The position numbers and the translations under genes are program-made. From Axinella damicornis (lineage: Eukaryota > Porifera > Demospongiae > Axinellida > Axinellidae): a stretch of 64,000 bases of DNA. The stretch is taken from the NCBI GenBank assembly GCA_963931865.1, contig OZ007509.1, forward strand, positions 10,911,625-10,975,624. Direction: 5' to 3'. Shown here piece by piece: positions 53,615 to 62,918 of the stretch. Numbering within the stretch: position 1 is the first letter of the stretch; every line of letters starts with the position of its first letter. The notes under the pieces were generated by a model. It was given only the letters and a program-made list of their open reading frames with translations, did no database searches and was not told the DNA's origin.

Positions 53615-54657
53615 GAGGGGTAACCGCACTCCTGGTAGCCACGGTTAAGGTTACGGGATACTCGTGCGTACGCCGTGCGAAATGTATTGGGAAATGTATA
53701 CTTAAGCTCGCTAACCAAGAATCTCTTGTATGAACAGCGTGAGCAACTTGATTCTGGAGGTGGAGGTATGCTGTCACAAGGTGCAGGGCATGACGGAAGC
53801 TTTTACCGATACGCTGTATACCCATGCAAAAACGAGCAGTTCAGTTCAGCAAAAAGCCGTATTTACCGCTTTTCTTGAGCAAGACAGCAGATAAATTTGC
53901 CAGGGATTATGCTATCAAAAAAAGCTTCCGTCATGCCCTGCACCTTGTGACAGTGTACCTCCACCGCCAGAATCAAGTTGCTCACGCTCTTCGTACCAGA
54001 GATTTTTGGTTAGTGAGCTTAAGTATAGATTTCCCAATACATTTCGCACGGCACGCGCACAAGTATCCCGTAACCTTAAACGGTAGCACAAGCTAAGTGT
54101 GACAGTTCGTTCCAATTATCACACATCACGTGAGTACCATGATAGCTATATACAAGGAAGATCAGAAATTACTCAAGTACCATTCATAAAGTAGCCGCGT
54201 TGCAACCTGCCGTAGCGCAAGCTGCAATACATTAGTGCACATGCCACGTGGAAACCACACTCGCTCAGTCGATGGCGACCAAAAGGAAGACAAGACATTA
54301 TTACAGCACTCACAACTTAGCCAGCACGGTGAGTTTCGGCATGTAAGCGTCAGTGAACAACAGCGATCACGGCCATGTGGTCAGAATCTTCGTGTGCCTT
54401 TCCTAAGAACGGCACGGTACTGCCACCGGAAGTCGAAGAGAGCGCTCGAGCAATGGCGAGACAAAAGCATTCATACCTCTACCACCAAGGTGAGTTTCAG
54501 CACAGTTATTTTGATTTTGTGTCACTGCATCATAGCGATCACGACGGTGTAGTCAGAATCTTTGTAGGCCATTCCGAAGTAGTCAAACTAATTTTGTTTA
54601 TTTAGATTGGAATAGGTTACATTACGCGGCACAATTTTTCCCCTACCAGGAGTGTAA
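53615..54657 (+). repeat. R1 repeat carrying a TTAA MITE
   Basis: Begins CGAGGGGTAACCGCACTCC, interrupted at TTAA by the 427-bp element, then continues ACGGTAGCACAAGCTAAGTG to CCCTACCAGGAGTGTAA. Confidence 0.75.
53649..54075. mobile_element. TTAA-target MITE, copy 2, with empty site known
   Basis: Ends GGTTACGGGATACTCGTGCG and its inverse ...GTATCCCGTAACC; TTAA on both sides (53645-53648 and 54076-54079). Nearly the whole element is an inverted repeat. The R1 copy at 38782 holds the single TTAA of the uninterrupted sequence. Confidence 0.9.
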
Positions 54658-55764
54658 CTATGCATGTTGCTCTTGTGATCAGCAATAGAAGTCTTTGGGA
54701 GGTGGTGGGGCATTCAGCCTTCATCAGATCAGAGAGCTTGATGACCGTCATACTTATAGGTCACATACTTGCAATGGCTCCATGCAATTAAGTTTTAAAA
54801 CTCCACAGTTCTGGTCAGTATTGGTACAAGTACATGTTCTGCGCTGTAGCTACGTCATGAAAAGAAAGCCACGCCTCCACGATGGCACAATCACGATAGA
54901 TCTTGACAAGAACAGGTTGGTAGAAATTCCTCTCAGCGGTAGTGAGCCACCAGATGATGGATTGACAAGGATTCATTATATGTCTCAAACGCAGCCATAC
55001 GCAGCCATCACAAACAAAAAGAACACAACATGCGCTTGCATGTGGACTGCCCATGCGCAATTGGCAGCCCGAACACAACCTAGTACCTCTGGTTGCCTAG
55101 CTAGCCAAAACTGCCAGTTCGCAGACAAAAGGGCTCAAGGACTCTACGACGGCAAAAGCGATGTTGTTCTGTGCGTGAATGAGCTCAAGGACTGCTTCCG
55201 TCGGTGAGGCTTGACTATGAGAAAGAAGAAGATGGCGAAATCGGAACTTTTCAGCGACTTGTTTCTCGACTCCCGTGTACTCTAAGGTACTTTTGCGAGT
55301 GTTCATGTGAACTTCTAGGCAGTGTCATTCTGTCTGCATGCTTGGTTTGGCCGTTTTCCTGCTAGTGCAGAGTATGGTAAATGCGAAATTTCCTTGGCCA
55401 TCCCTAAATAGAGAACGCTTCCGCATTCTCTGATACATGGTCCCATACCACACAATCCATATGTACCTCCCACCCAGTGACACATCTCCCTCCCATGCAC
55501 ACACCTCCCACCCACACCCTTCCCTCCCACCTTCCCCCACACACCTCTCATCCTCTCCTCCCACCTTCCCCCACACACCTCTCATCCTCTCCTCCCACCT
55601 TCCCCCACACACCTCTCATCCTCTCCTCCCACCTTCCCCCACACACCTCTCATCCTCTCCTCCCACACAATCTCCCCTCCCCCCACACCTTCCCTCACAC
55701 CTTCCCCCATTTTCCCCCCACACACACTTCCCACCAACACCTACCCACACCTCTCGACCCGCAG
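54658..55764. other. No gene; 33-bp minisatellite at 55480-55680
   Basis: Units of CACCTCTCATCCTCTCCTCC with CACCTTCCCCCACA follow each other four to five times and end near the next UBR4 acceptor. Before that only short frames. Confidence 0.6.
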
Positions 55765-55968
55765 ACCAAGTCTACAAGCTTCTAGTGCAGCACCGCAATG
55801 AGCTGGATCAATTCATCTCCCTCGCCAGTGGCATCGTGCTCACGTCATAGAAGGTGTTGCTGACCTGTGGAGACACTGGTGTCAACCGGGGCATACAGCT
55901 GGTGCATGGCTCAGCGCTACTGCGTGGACTGCAAGACCACCTACCATGAGCTCAGCAACATTATTCAG
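55765..55968 (+). pseudogene. UBR4: UBR4 exon: DCK..YHELSNIIQ segment, stop and frameshift
   Basis: After CCCGCAG the frame reads QVYKLLVQHRNELDQFISL and hits TAG at 55848, then continues GVNRGIQLV; one frame over it reads AQRYCVDCKTTYHELSNIIQ up to the donor GTACCA. Vertebrate UBR4: DRVYHQLMGHRPQLENLL, VNRYILQLAQEYCGDCKNSF, DELSKIIQ. This is the last UBR4 exon in the window; no downstream exon (YGCASAVTEHC etc.) appears up to 64 kb. Confidence 0.85.
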
Positions 55969-56372
55969 GTACCATTTTGCTTCAATCTAAATGCAAAATG
56001 TGGATAAATTGTCGCATGTAATCCAATCCACCCAAACCACTAAATTGTCATGTGACAACTGGTCTTATCAATTGCCTAGCTAATTCACAGGAAATATCCA
56101 ATTCCCAAGGATGGGAATTGCAATTGGGTCTAAAGTCATTCCCATTGTTGATTCACAACCTTGGGAAAGTGGAGCAATACCCATTAATGGGTTCACCAGT
56201 ATTCCCATGTTCACATTCCCACTGTTTCCACAGTGGGAAATGACATTTCCCATGGGGTCATTTTGGTATCTGTCTCAACCCATACTACCTTGACAATGGG
56301 AATGACTGTGTACCCACTGTGGCAAGAGTTCATAACAATAATAGTGTGCAACTGCCATATGGGTTCCACTAC

Positions 56373-56434
56373 TAGCCTCGTACCCAGGCCCTCACACGGA
56401 ACGCAGACTGCGTGAGGGCCTGGGTACGAGGCTA
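56373..56434. mobile_element. 62-bp foldback, TAGCCTCG family
   Basis: TAGCCTCGTACCCAGGCCCT with inner CACACGGAACGCAGACTGCGTG and the mirrored end. Exact 9-bp duplication TTCCACTAC (56364-56372, 56435-56443). Confidence 0.93.
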
Positions 56435-57414
56435 TTCCACTACCGCCATCTCCACTACCGCCATCTCCTAGGCCATCTCAGCTAGTCAATCAGTGTGGTC
56501 TACATGTACGTGTACATAGCTAGGCTGTGTAAACTCTGTAGTATTCATAGTTCACCCCAGAGTGTGCAGCTGATACTACTTCACCACTGATTGGTGGTGA
56601 AGTAGTAGCAGCTGCAGCTCCTATATGTGCAACTATGAATACTACAGAGTTACACAGCCTATATACATGTACTTGTACTACAGTGATGACGTAGTTGAAA
56701 GGTGCCGACCACAGTTTACATAGCGTAACCCACTAATTGGAAGTTATACCCGTCGTATAACTACCTACCCGTCGTATAACGGGCGTCTTTATTCACTGGA
56801 CTGGAGTGGAGTGGACTGGACTGGACTGGAGTGGACTGGACTCACCCAAAAATCTCTAAAATGCCTTTTTCAGTGTAGGACAGAAGCTAAGCATACTTAT
56901 TCAGTCACTAAAGTTGCTTGCACAGCCTGCTTTCGCGTCTTTGCTCGAGTCCGTAGAGGTCAAAGGTCGCGTGCATATTTAATGAGCTTCAGCAATGAGC
57001 TGCAGTCTAGTCGTGGATGATAGAGGGATATTTATTTCTGTTTTCTATGCTTCAGCAAAAGGCTGGAGTTCGATTTCAGCAGTAAACAAATGCTCTTCTA
57101 ATCTTTTCATTGAAGCTTATTAAATATGCACGTGACCTTTGACCTCTACCGACTCGAAGAAAGACACGAAAGCAGGCTATGCAAGCAACTTTAGTGAACG
57201 AATAAGTATGCTTAGCTTCTGTCCTACACTGAAAAAGGCATTTTAGAGATTTTTGGGTGAGTCCAGTCCACTCCAGTCCAGTCCACCAGTCCAGTGAATA
57301 AAGACCCCTCGTATAACTACATACACCCTTGTCAGCACATTTTAGTGTACACAGAAGCCACTTCAGTATACTCAGCAAGTGCACTTAGAAGCCACTGTAG
57401 TACAAGCCAGTTGT

Positions 57415-57541
57415 ACTACCAGCTGCTGTGGTTTATCAGGAACACACTCGGCTGTTATTCAATTAGAAGCCTCGGCTGCGCCTCGGCCTCTAATTGAATA
57501 ACAGCCTCGTGTATTCCTGATAAACCACAGCAGCTGGTAGT
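57415..57541. mobile_element. 127-bp hairpin element
   Basis: TACTACCAGCTGCTGTGGTT and mirror AACCACAGCAGCTGGTAGTA with arms covering GGCTGTTATTCAATTAGA; loop GCCTCGGCTGCGCCTCGGC. Confidence 0.85.
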
Positions 57542-57695
57542 ATAACTATAACATGTACACCACACTGATTGACTAGGTCATATATACTGTGAGATGACGT
57601 CATATTAGTACTGTGAGATGGACGTACTGTGAGATGGCGGTAGTGGAACCAATATAGGCAGTTGCACACTCTTATTGTTATGAACTCTTGTTTGT

Positions 57696-58490
57696 GGGTA
57701 TCCCTCTCAACCCGTACTACCTTGACAATGGAAATGACTGTGTACCCACTGTATCATTTGTGGGTATCCCTCTCAACCCGTACTACCTTGACAATGGGAA
57801 TGACTGTGTACCCACTGTATCATTTGTGGGTATCCCTCTCAACCCGTACTACCTTGACAATGGGAATGACTGTGTACCCACTGTATCATTTGTGGGTATC
57901 CCTCTCAACCCGTACTACCTTGACAATGGAAATGACTGTGTACCCACTGTATCATTTGTGGGTATCCCTCTCACCCCGTACTACCTTGACAATGGGAATG
58001 ACTGTGTACCCACTGTATCATTTGTGGGTATCTGTCTCGACCCGTACTACCTTGACAATGGGAATGACTGTGTACCCACTGTATCATTTGTGGGTATCCC
58101 TCTCAACCTGTACTACCTTGACAATGGGAATGACTGTGTACCCACTGTATCATTTGTGGGTATCCCTCTCAACCCGTACTACCTTGACAATGGAAATGAC
58201 TGTGTACCCACTGTATCATTTGTGGGTATCCCTCTCACCCCGTACTACCTTGACAATGGAAATGACTGTGTACCCACTGTATCATTTGTGGGTATCCCTC
58301 TCACCCCGTACTACCTTGACAATGGAAATGACTGTGTACCCACTGTATCATTTGTGGGTATCCCTCTCAACCCGTACTACCTTGACAATGGGAATGACTG
58401 TGTACCCACTGTATCATTTGTGGGTATCCCTCTCAACCCGTATTACCTTGACAGTGGGAATGACTGTGTGTGTACCCACTTGTGTCTTTT
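57696..58490. repeat. 66-bp minisatellite, about 12 units
   Basis: Unit GTGGGTATCCCTCTCAACCC GTACTACCTTGACAATGGGA (first part). Each unit is 22 codons, so two plus-strand frames stay open for over 300 codons and would give VGIPLNPYYLDNGNDCVPTV repeats. Units differ at a handful of sites (AACCCG/ACCCCG, GGGAAT/GGAAAT). No start context, splice site or terminal domain supports translation. Confidence 0.92.
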
Positions 58491-58787
58491 GTGGGTATAT
58501 ATATCTCTCAACCCATACAGTAGTTGTACACCCACAATGTCATTTCTGGTCATCTCTCAACCTGTATACTACCTTGACAGTGGGAATCGTATATCTCTCT
58601 CAATTAACCTGCAGCTAGACAGTGGGAATGGCGGTTTATCCCATACAATTTCTACAAAACTGAAACACGCAATAACATTTAGTCAGTTGTTGATATTATG
58701 TTGATGATACGAGATTGAGGCTGGTACGTAGCTCTTAGACTACCTAGAAGATTCCAACCTTCTCCACGTCCAGAGGGGACAAGGTTG
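58491..58787. other. Degenerate end of the minisatellite
   Basis: Two or three decayed partial units, then nothing recognisable. Confidence 0.5.
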
Positions 58788-60731
58788 TTACAGTCCGTCG
58801 AGGGCGAGACTGCGATTATCCCTTGCGCCACCAGTGCCCTCGCTACTGGTGGCCTTGTCCGCTACCCTATACCTTCTCCTCACTTCGGGAGAGCCCAGGG
58901 ATTTTAGAGCCCCCACCAGTTGGGATTGGCTGACGTCCCTGATCGTATGCTGCCGGAACGCCGCTGTCGCAATCACTTCAGAGCTCTTGACACTGAACTC
59001 TATGGGCAAAGATAAAGAGAGGTCAAAACCTTTGACTTCACCCACTAAGTTGTTACCAACTGGGCAATTCGATTGATCTGGATTCTGTTTTTTAGAGTCC
59101 TGCTTACCATGCTTTTCCATCTCCCCCTGCTCCTGCTCCTCCATCTCCCCCTGCTCCTGCTCCTCCATCTCCCCCTGCTCCTGCTCCTCCATCTCCCCCT
59201 ACTCCTGCTCCTCCATCTCCCCCTGCTCCTGCTCCTGCTCCTCCATCTCCCCCTGCTCCTGCTCCTCCTCCTCCATGTCCCCCTGCTCCTGCTCCTCCAT
59301 CTCCCCCTGCTCCTGCTCCTCCTCCTCCATGTCCCCCTGCTCCTGCTCCTCCATCTCCCCCTGCTCCTGCTCCTCCATCTCTTTCTCCTTCTGCTTGTCC
59401 TTCTGCTTGTCCTTCTGCTTCTCCCTTTCTTTCTCCTGCTTCTCCCTCTCTATTTGTTTCTCTTTCTGCTTCTTCTCCTCTTTCTCCTTCTTTTCCTTCA
59501 CCTCCTCTTTCTCTTTCTCCCCCCAGCTGCTCCTCCACTTTAACATTGGTAGGCATATACTTATACCTAAGTACATGGTAATAACCACTTACTGTTTCAT
59601 AATCATGTTCGGAATGGATCTGCCTGCGTCTTTCATTGAGGACAGCCAAAGCATTACTTTTTATAGCCTTTGGTCTGAAATAGGCTTCCGGGACAGACGG
59701 CACATTGTATGTGCAGCCCGCAATGAGTGTCTTCACGAGACAGTCAAGCTTTTCCAGGTTTTTGGGGTTCCCTTTAAGGACTGGGGCGCCATTACCTGGC
59801 CACTCTTTTGCTACTGCAGCCTGTACACGGTTCCTCCTAATTCAGAATATAGATATGTCAGTGCATGATTGCCAACCTTACACCTTATATTGCATACATA
59901 TAATTATGGAGAGAAGAAGAACCAATTTTTCTGTTTGGCTTGGTTGTACTTTCGCGATTGTTTTTCACGATGCTAGGAGTCAGAGAGCACTTGAGGATGA
60001 CTGGTACGTTGTACTAAAGGCTTGCATGTTCACAGTATTGCCTTATTGTGTGCCGGTCGTATACATATCCCTAAAGTCTACGAATATATACGTACATTGT
60101 GAATTATTCCTTACTTGATCAGGTACGTCTGCCTCTCCTCTGGAGGAAGCCTGGAGATCTCTTGTTTTGATAATTTTCGATCCTGAGAGCATGCAGTGGG
60201 AGTGGGATCAGGTGTTAAGAGCAATGCGGGAGGGTCGAGGGACTGCGCATATTTCTTCAGTTGCATTTGCTTCTTGATATTATGCAGCCCACACTCCCTC
60301 AGCTGCTTTCGTCTCTCCGTCCACTCCTTCGTCTAAACATTTACCATTAAAAATAAATTTGTGCCATTTCTACTTTGTGAAAGGATTGATTGTCTGCAAC
60401 ATGTCTGACACAACAGTTAACCGTTACTAAATACCCCTTTATATAGTGTTATGGGGGGGGGGGGATCAAGTGAACTTGAATTGAAAACTATAAACTATGT
60501 TCACGCAAACATACATGCAACTAAACCTGAAATGAAAGCAGCAAATTTGCCTCTTTTCTAAAACCCTTTCATACTACAACTAAACTAGCCATACTAAAAC
60601 AACACTGCATGGAAGTAACACGGTTTACCTCGAACATGTTTGCCTACTTCTTCCCCGAACTCCCCCACAATAGCCTCTGCAGCCTGCTCTTCGTCCCACT
60701 TGCTAACGGCGCAAGCACTGCTGGTTGCCAT
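58788..60731 (-). CDS. Hypothetical multi-exon gene with Glu/Gln-rich repeat
   Basis: Exon 1 starts at ATG 60731 (MATSSACAVSKWDEEQAAEA then IVGEFGEEVGKHVR, donor GTAAAC). Exon 60332-60115 reads TKEWTERRKQLRECGLHN and SKQEISRLPPEERQTYL. Exon 59836-59593 reads RVQAAVAKEWPGNGAPVL and PSVPEAYFRPKAIKSNALAV and ends at GTAAGT; these two share phase. A last exon below 59570 has a basic K/E-rich part, then EMEEQEQG repeats, then VKGFDLSLSLPIEFSVKSS and a stop at 58788. One TAG (59199-59201) interrupts the repeat where every other unit has CAG. Exon 1 does not join exon 2 in phase, so an exon may be missing. Family unknown; C-terminal part may be disordered. Confidence 0.45.
59104..59390. repeat. Minisatellite inside the hypothetical gene
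   Basis: Units of CTCCATCTCCCCCTGCTCCTG, 24 bp with 6-bp length steps. On the minus strand it is open in one frame as EMEEQEQG and in another as GDGGAGAG. Confidence 0.9.
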
Positions 60732-61343
60732 TTTGACTTTGATGATGTAAAGTGTGGGAATCAATGGATATGGATCCACAATAAAGTGTGTACAACAAAA
60801 TGCCATATAGTGCACATCAATTTGTGGGAACAAAGAACACATCAGATTCAGTGTGGTTTAGTAGCAATGTTACCATGGAAACCGGTGCCACTGTAGCATC
60901 CCTGGCACACAGGTGCTATTCTGTAACATGCGAATGAGCACCCCAATTTCAACAGTACATGACCCTCTTTCTGGTCTGAGACGCCTAATAAGTTTCTTTG
61001 GATGCTACCCATCCCATCCTTACTCCAGTTTCCCTTTTACCCCGGGAAATCATGTATAGATTCTCGTAGCTCTCATGGTTTTGGGATCCTTGTAGTGAGT
61101 TGCTATTGCCTGGAAAGTGTCCGAATTGCGCAACTGTTATCCAGGCTGATACAATTGAGAAGAAACTATCGCAGAACTGAGAGATTGTCGTGTTCCACAA
61201 GTGGTGACTCATTGACTTGGGTATTGGAAGGCAGAGGAGTTGCAGAAATTTGCATACCCAGCTTCTGAGTGTGTTCTTGGTAAGAGCCTCACCTGTTGCT
61301 TGACATACATGCCCATTTAAGATACTTTTGTACACTAGGTTGT
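60732..61343. other. No gene assigned
   Basis: A minus-strand frame at 61335-60985 is open (116 codons) but I see no family or splice pattern that supports it. Confidence 0.3.
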
Positions 61344-61628
61344 CTACTTCCAGACAATGAATTCGGTGTGTGGATACTTGCGGTTCGAATCACTGAGCAA
61401 GTGTTTGGACCAGGGTTTGCAGTTTGTTTGATACAGCACACCTGTGTGTCCATGATTTGGCATCAGGAGGCTCCTGAACTGAGATACTACTTCACTGTCC
61501 CTATCTGGAAACCGCTCTTCATCTTCTGAGTCTAGGGTGCAGAGCCTTCGCTTCCCAACTAAGACACCTTGAGTCAAAACAGATTTTGCAATCTGCTGAG
61601 CCTGGGAAATGCTCCTTCCATAAACCTG
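61344..61628 (-). CDS. Candidate terminal exon, gene not recognised
   Basis: After an acceptor (AACTGCAG) the minus strand reads VYGRSISQAQQIAKSVLTQG, GKRRLCTLDSEDEERF and QTNCKPWSKHLL and stops at TAG near 61344. Composition is protein-like. Unknown family; upstream exons not found. Confidence 0.35.
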   Translation of the reverse strand, partial: QVYGRSISQAQQIAKSVLTQGVLVGKRRLCTLDSEDEERFPDRDSEVVSQFRSLLMPNHGHTGVLYQTNCKPWSKHLLSDSNRKYPHTEFIVWK

Positions 61629-62052
61629 CAGTTAAAGTCAGACTATATTAATACGAACATGCACCAGACTTGAGACCTTCTGAAGGAAGTACCCACCCAC
61701 CTCTGCTTCCCAGTCAGAAACCACCTACATACTATAGGCTATGAAAACTATATAGGCTATGATGGCCCTCTCATCCTAAATTGTTGCTTGGTTACTATCT
61801 CAGCCAGTACTGAGCTAGAATCCAAGCCAGTGAGTGAGAGAAATGATCCAAGATCAATTTCTCTCACTCACTGGCCTGGAAGTTGGGGTCTGCAATGGAA
61901 TAGACTAAGCCTGTACCTGTAGGCATAGTTCATGCTCAGTCATACTTTAGGCTCAGAAATCACCCTCCAATACTATTGTAAATCTGAAGTCTTTTGGCCA
62001 CAAATAAAGGGCACTCGCTCAGGAACCAGTACTTCTCTGGTAAGATCTAAAA
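61629..62052. other. No gene; short palindrome
   Basis: CCAGTGAGTGAGAGAAAT and its inverse ATTTCTCTCACTCACTGG pair at 61829-61882. Confidence 0.5.
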
Positions 62053-62592
62053 TTACCAGTCTTCCTTCAGAAATTTCTGGAAGTGGTTGCTGTTGGTCCT
62101 TGAAATGAGAGAATTTGTTTCCCAACGGCATTCTGCATTTGCGTAGGTACATTCGATGTTTTGCTTGTTGCTCGACCTATTGACGTACTTGGACACAGCC
62201 CTCTCAAAACAGTAACACCAGTAGTTATCAGGTGCTGAGAAGCGGTCAATATCTTCGGTCAAGGGGAGGAGATTATCAACCGTCACAACACATTTCTCTA
62301 GTCCAAGGACCTCTTCAGTCAGCACATTGTGCCTCAGAATGAGACACTGCAACAAGTCAATCATCTCTTCCCTGAAGATTGTTCTGCATTTATTTTAGTG
62401 GACCATCTTCGTCCCCATATTCCGCTTTCTGCTGATAGGGTCCATGTTCCATACTACCCTGAAAAGGGTGAAATGGTCATCATCAAGGGCAGCTGTGACG
62501 AGACTTGACTGGGCCACATCCAGTCAGTTGGCTACAGGGCTAAAACCTGCAAGGTCTACTTTTACGTGGAGTCCGACAACAGTGGGGTGTAT
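62053..62592. pseudogene. Divergent TE-protein fragments
   Basis: On the minus strand 62364-62053 reads DRFSAPDNYWCYCFERAVSK and NKQNIECTYANAECRWET. On the plus strand 62395-62592 reads VDHLRPHIPLSADRVHVPYY, PEKGEMVIIKGSCDE, TGA, LGHIQSVGYRAKTCKVYFYV. Both phrases (SPDNYWCY.(F/Y)ERAV; VPYYP..G(D/E)MV..(R/K)G.....WLGHI.SV) are familiar from invertebrate transposon-linked proteins; the TGA replaces the Trp of WLGHI by one G-to-A change. The two halves face opposite ways, implying rearrangement. Confidence 0.5.
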
Positions 62593-62918
62593 GTAAGTGA
62601 AGTTACACATGCTCGTGCGATGGCCACAGTACTTTGGGGATGTGTACTCCACGCAGCCCAGGGAAGGGAGAGAATAGCATTCAAACTGACCACGTCACTG
62701 GTTTTATGATACAGACCTTTGCAAGTTGCTTGGATGCAGAAATAGGTGAATAGCAAATAGACAGTAGTGAAATGGGCGGTGGCTTTAACCACAGCCAGTA
62801 TATAGCGCACACGCAGTACACGTTCGATTACGCATTACACAATTCCGTAATACTACGAAATTTGAATTCGAGTGGTGTTTACACAGTTGTACGATCGTTG
62901 TTTAGATAGCACGCAAGT
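62593..62918. other. No gene seen
   Basis: Immediately upstream of the transposase start; contains no clear terminal repeat of that element. Confidence 0.35.

Larger units (their letters stand above)
13167..55968 (+). pseudogene. UBR4: UBR4-like E3 ligase gene, fragmented and lesioned
   Basis: Six islands of spliced exons match the giant N-recognin UBR4 (p600/pushover), in protein order: beta-propeller region (13.2-14.9 kb), the CEDGSLRIY segment (21.5 kb), the VYN..QQ to FGWP segment (42.0-42.9 kb), the AS(A)QFVDLLGYF segment (50.4 kb), the DFDGFYLES to NYDEKDPF segment (52.4-53.2 kb) and the Q.YC.DCK..Y.ELS.IIQ segment (55.8 kb). UBR4 recognises N-degrons through its UBR box and transfers ubiquitin through a C-terminal hemi-RING; neither lies in this window. 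Exons for roughly 170 residues (14.9-21.5 kb) and about 1000 residues (43-50 kb) are missing, where transposons now sit. At least three stop codons and five frameshifts fall in conserved positions. I infer an unprocessed decaying copy; an allele of poor assembly quality is the alternative. Confidence 0.8.
56323..57690. repeat. Nested kilobase-scale inverted repeat
   Basis: Outer arms 56323-56372 and 57640-57690 (CAAGAGTTCATAACAATAAT mirrored). Inside: hairpin 56521-56671 (TAGGCTGTGTAAACTCTGTA mirrored), large hairpin 56771-57318 with arms of about 230 bp (GTCTTTATTCACTGGACTGG mirrored), and hairpin 57415-57541. The right end runs directly into the 66-bp minisatellite, and the left end follows a lone half unit of the same minisatellite (56262-56320). 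Confidence 0.8.

Noticed and set aside
55437..55850. 137-codon plus frame
   Set aside because: Its first part is a 33-bp minisatellite; only the last part (55765 onward) is a UBR4 exon.
13167..55968. Uncorrected long-read indels as explanation for all UBR4 lesions
   Set aside because: Not fully excluded, but an 827-codon spliced frame in the same window is free of errors and several lesions are substitutions, not indels.
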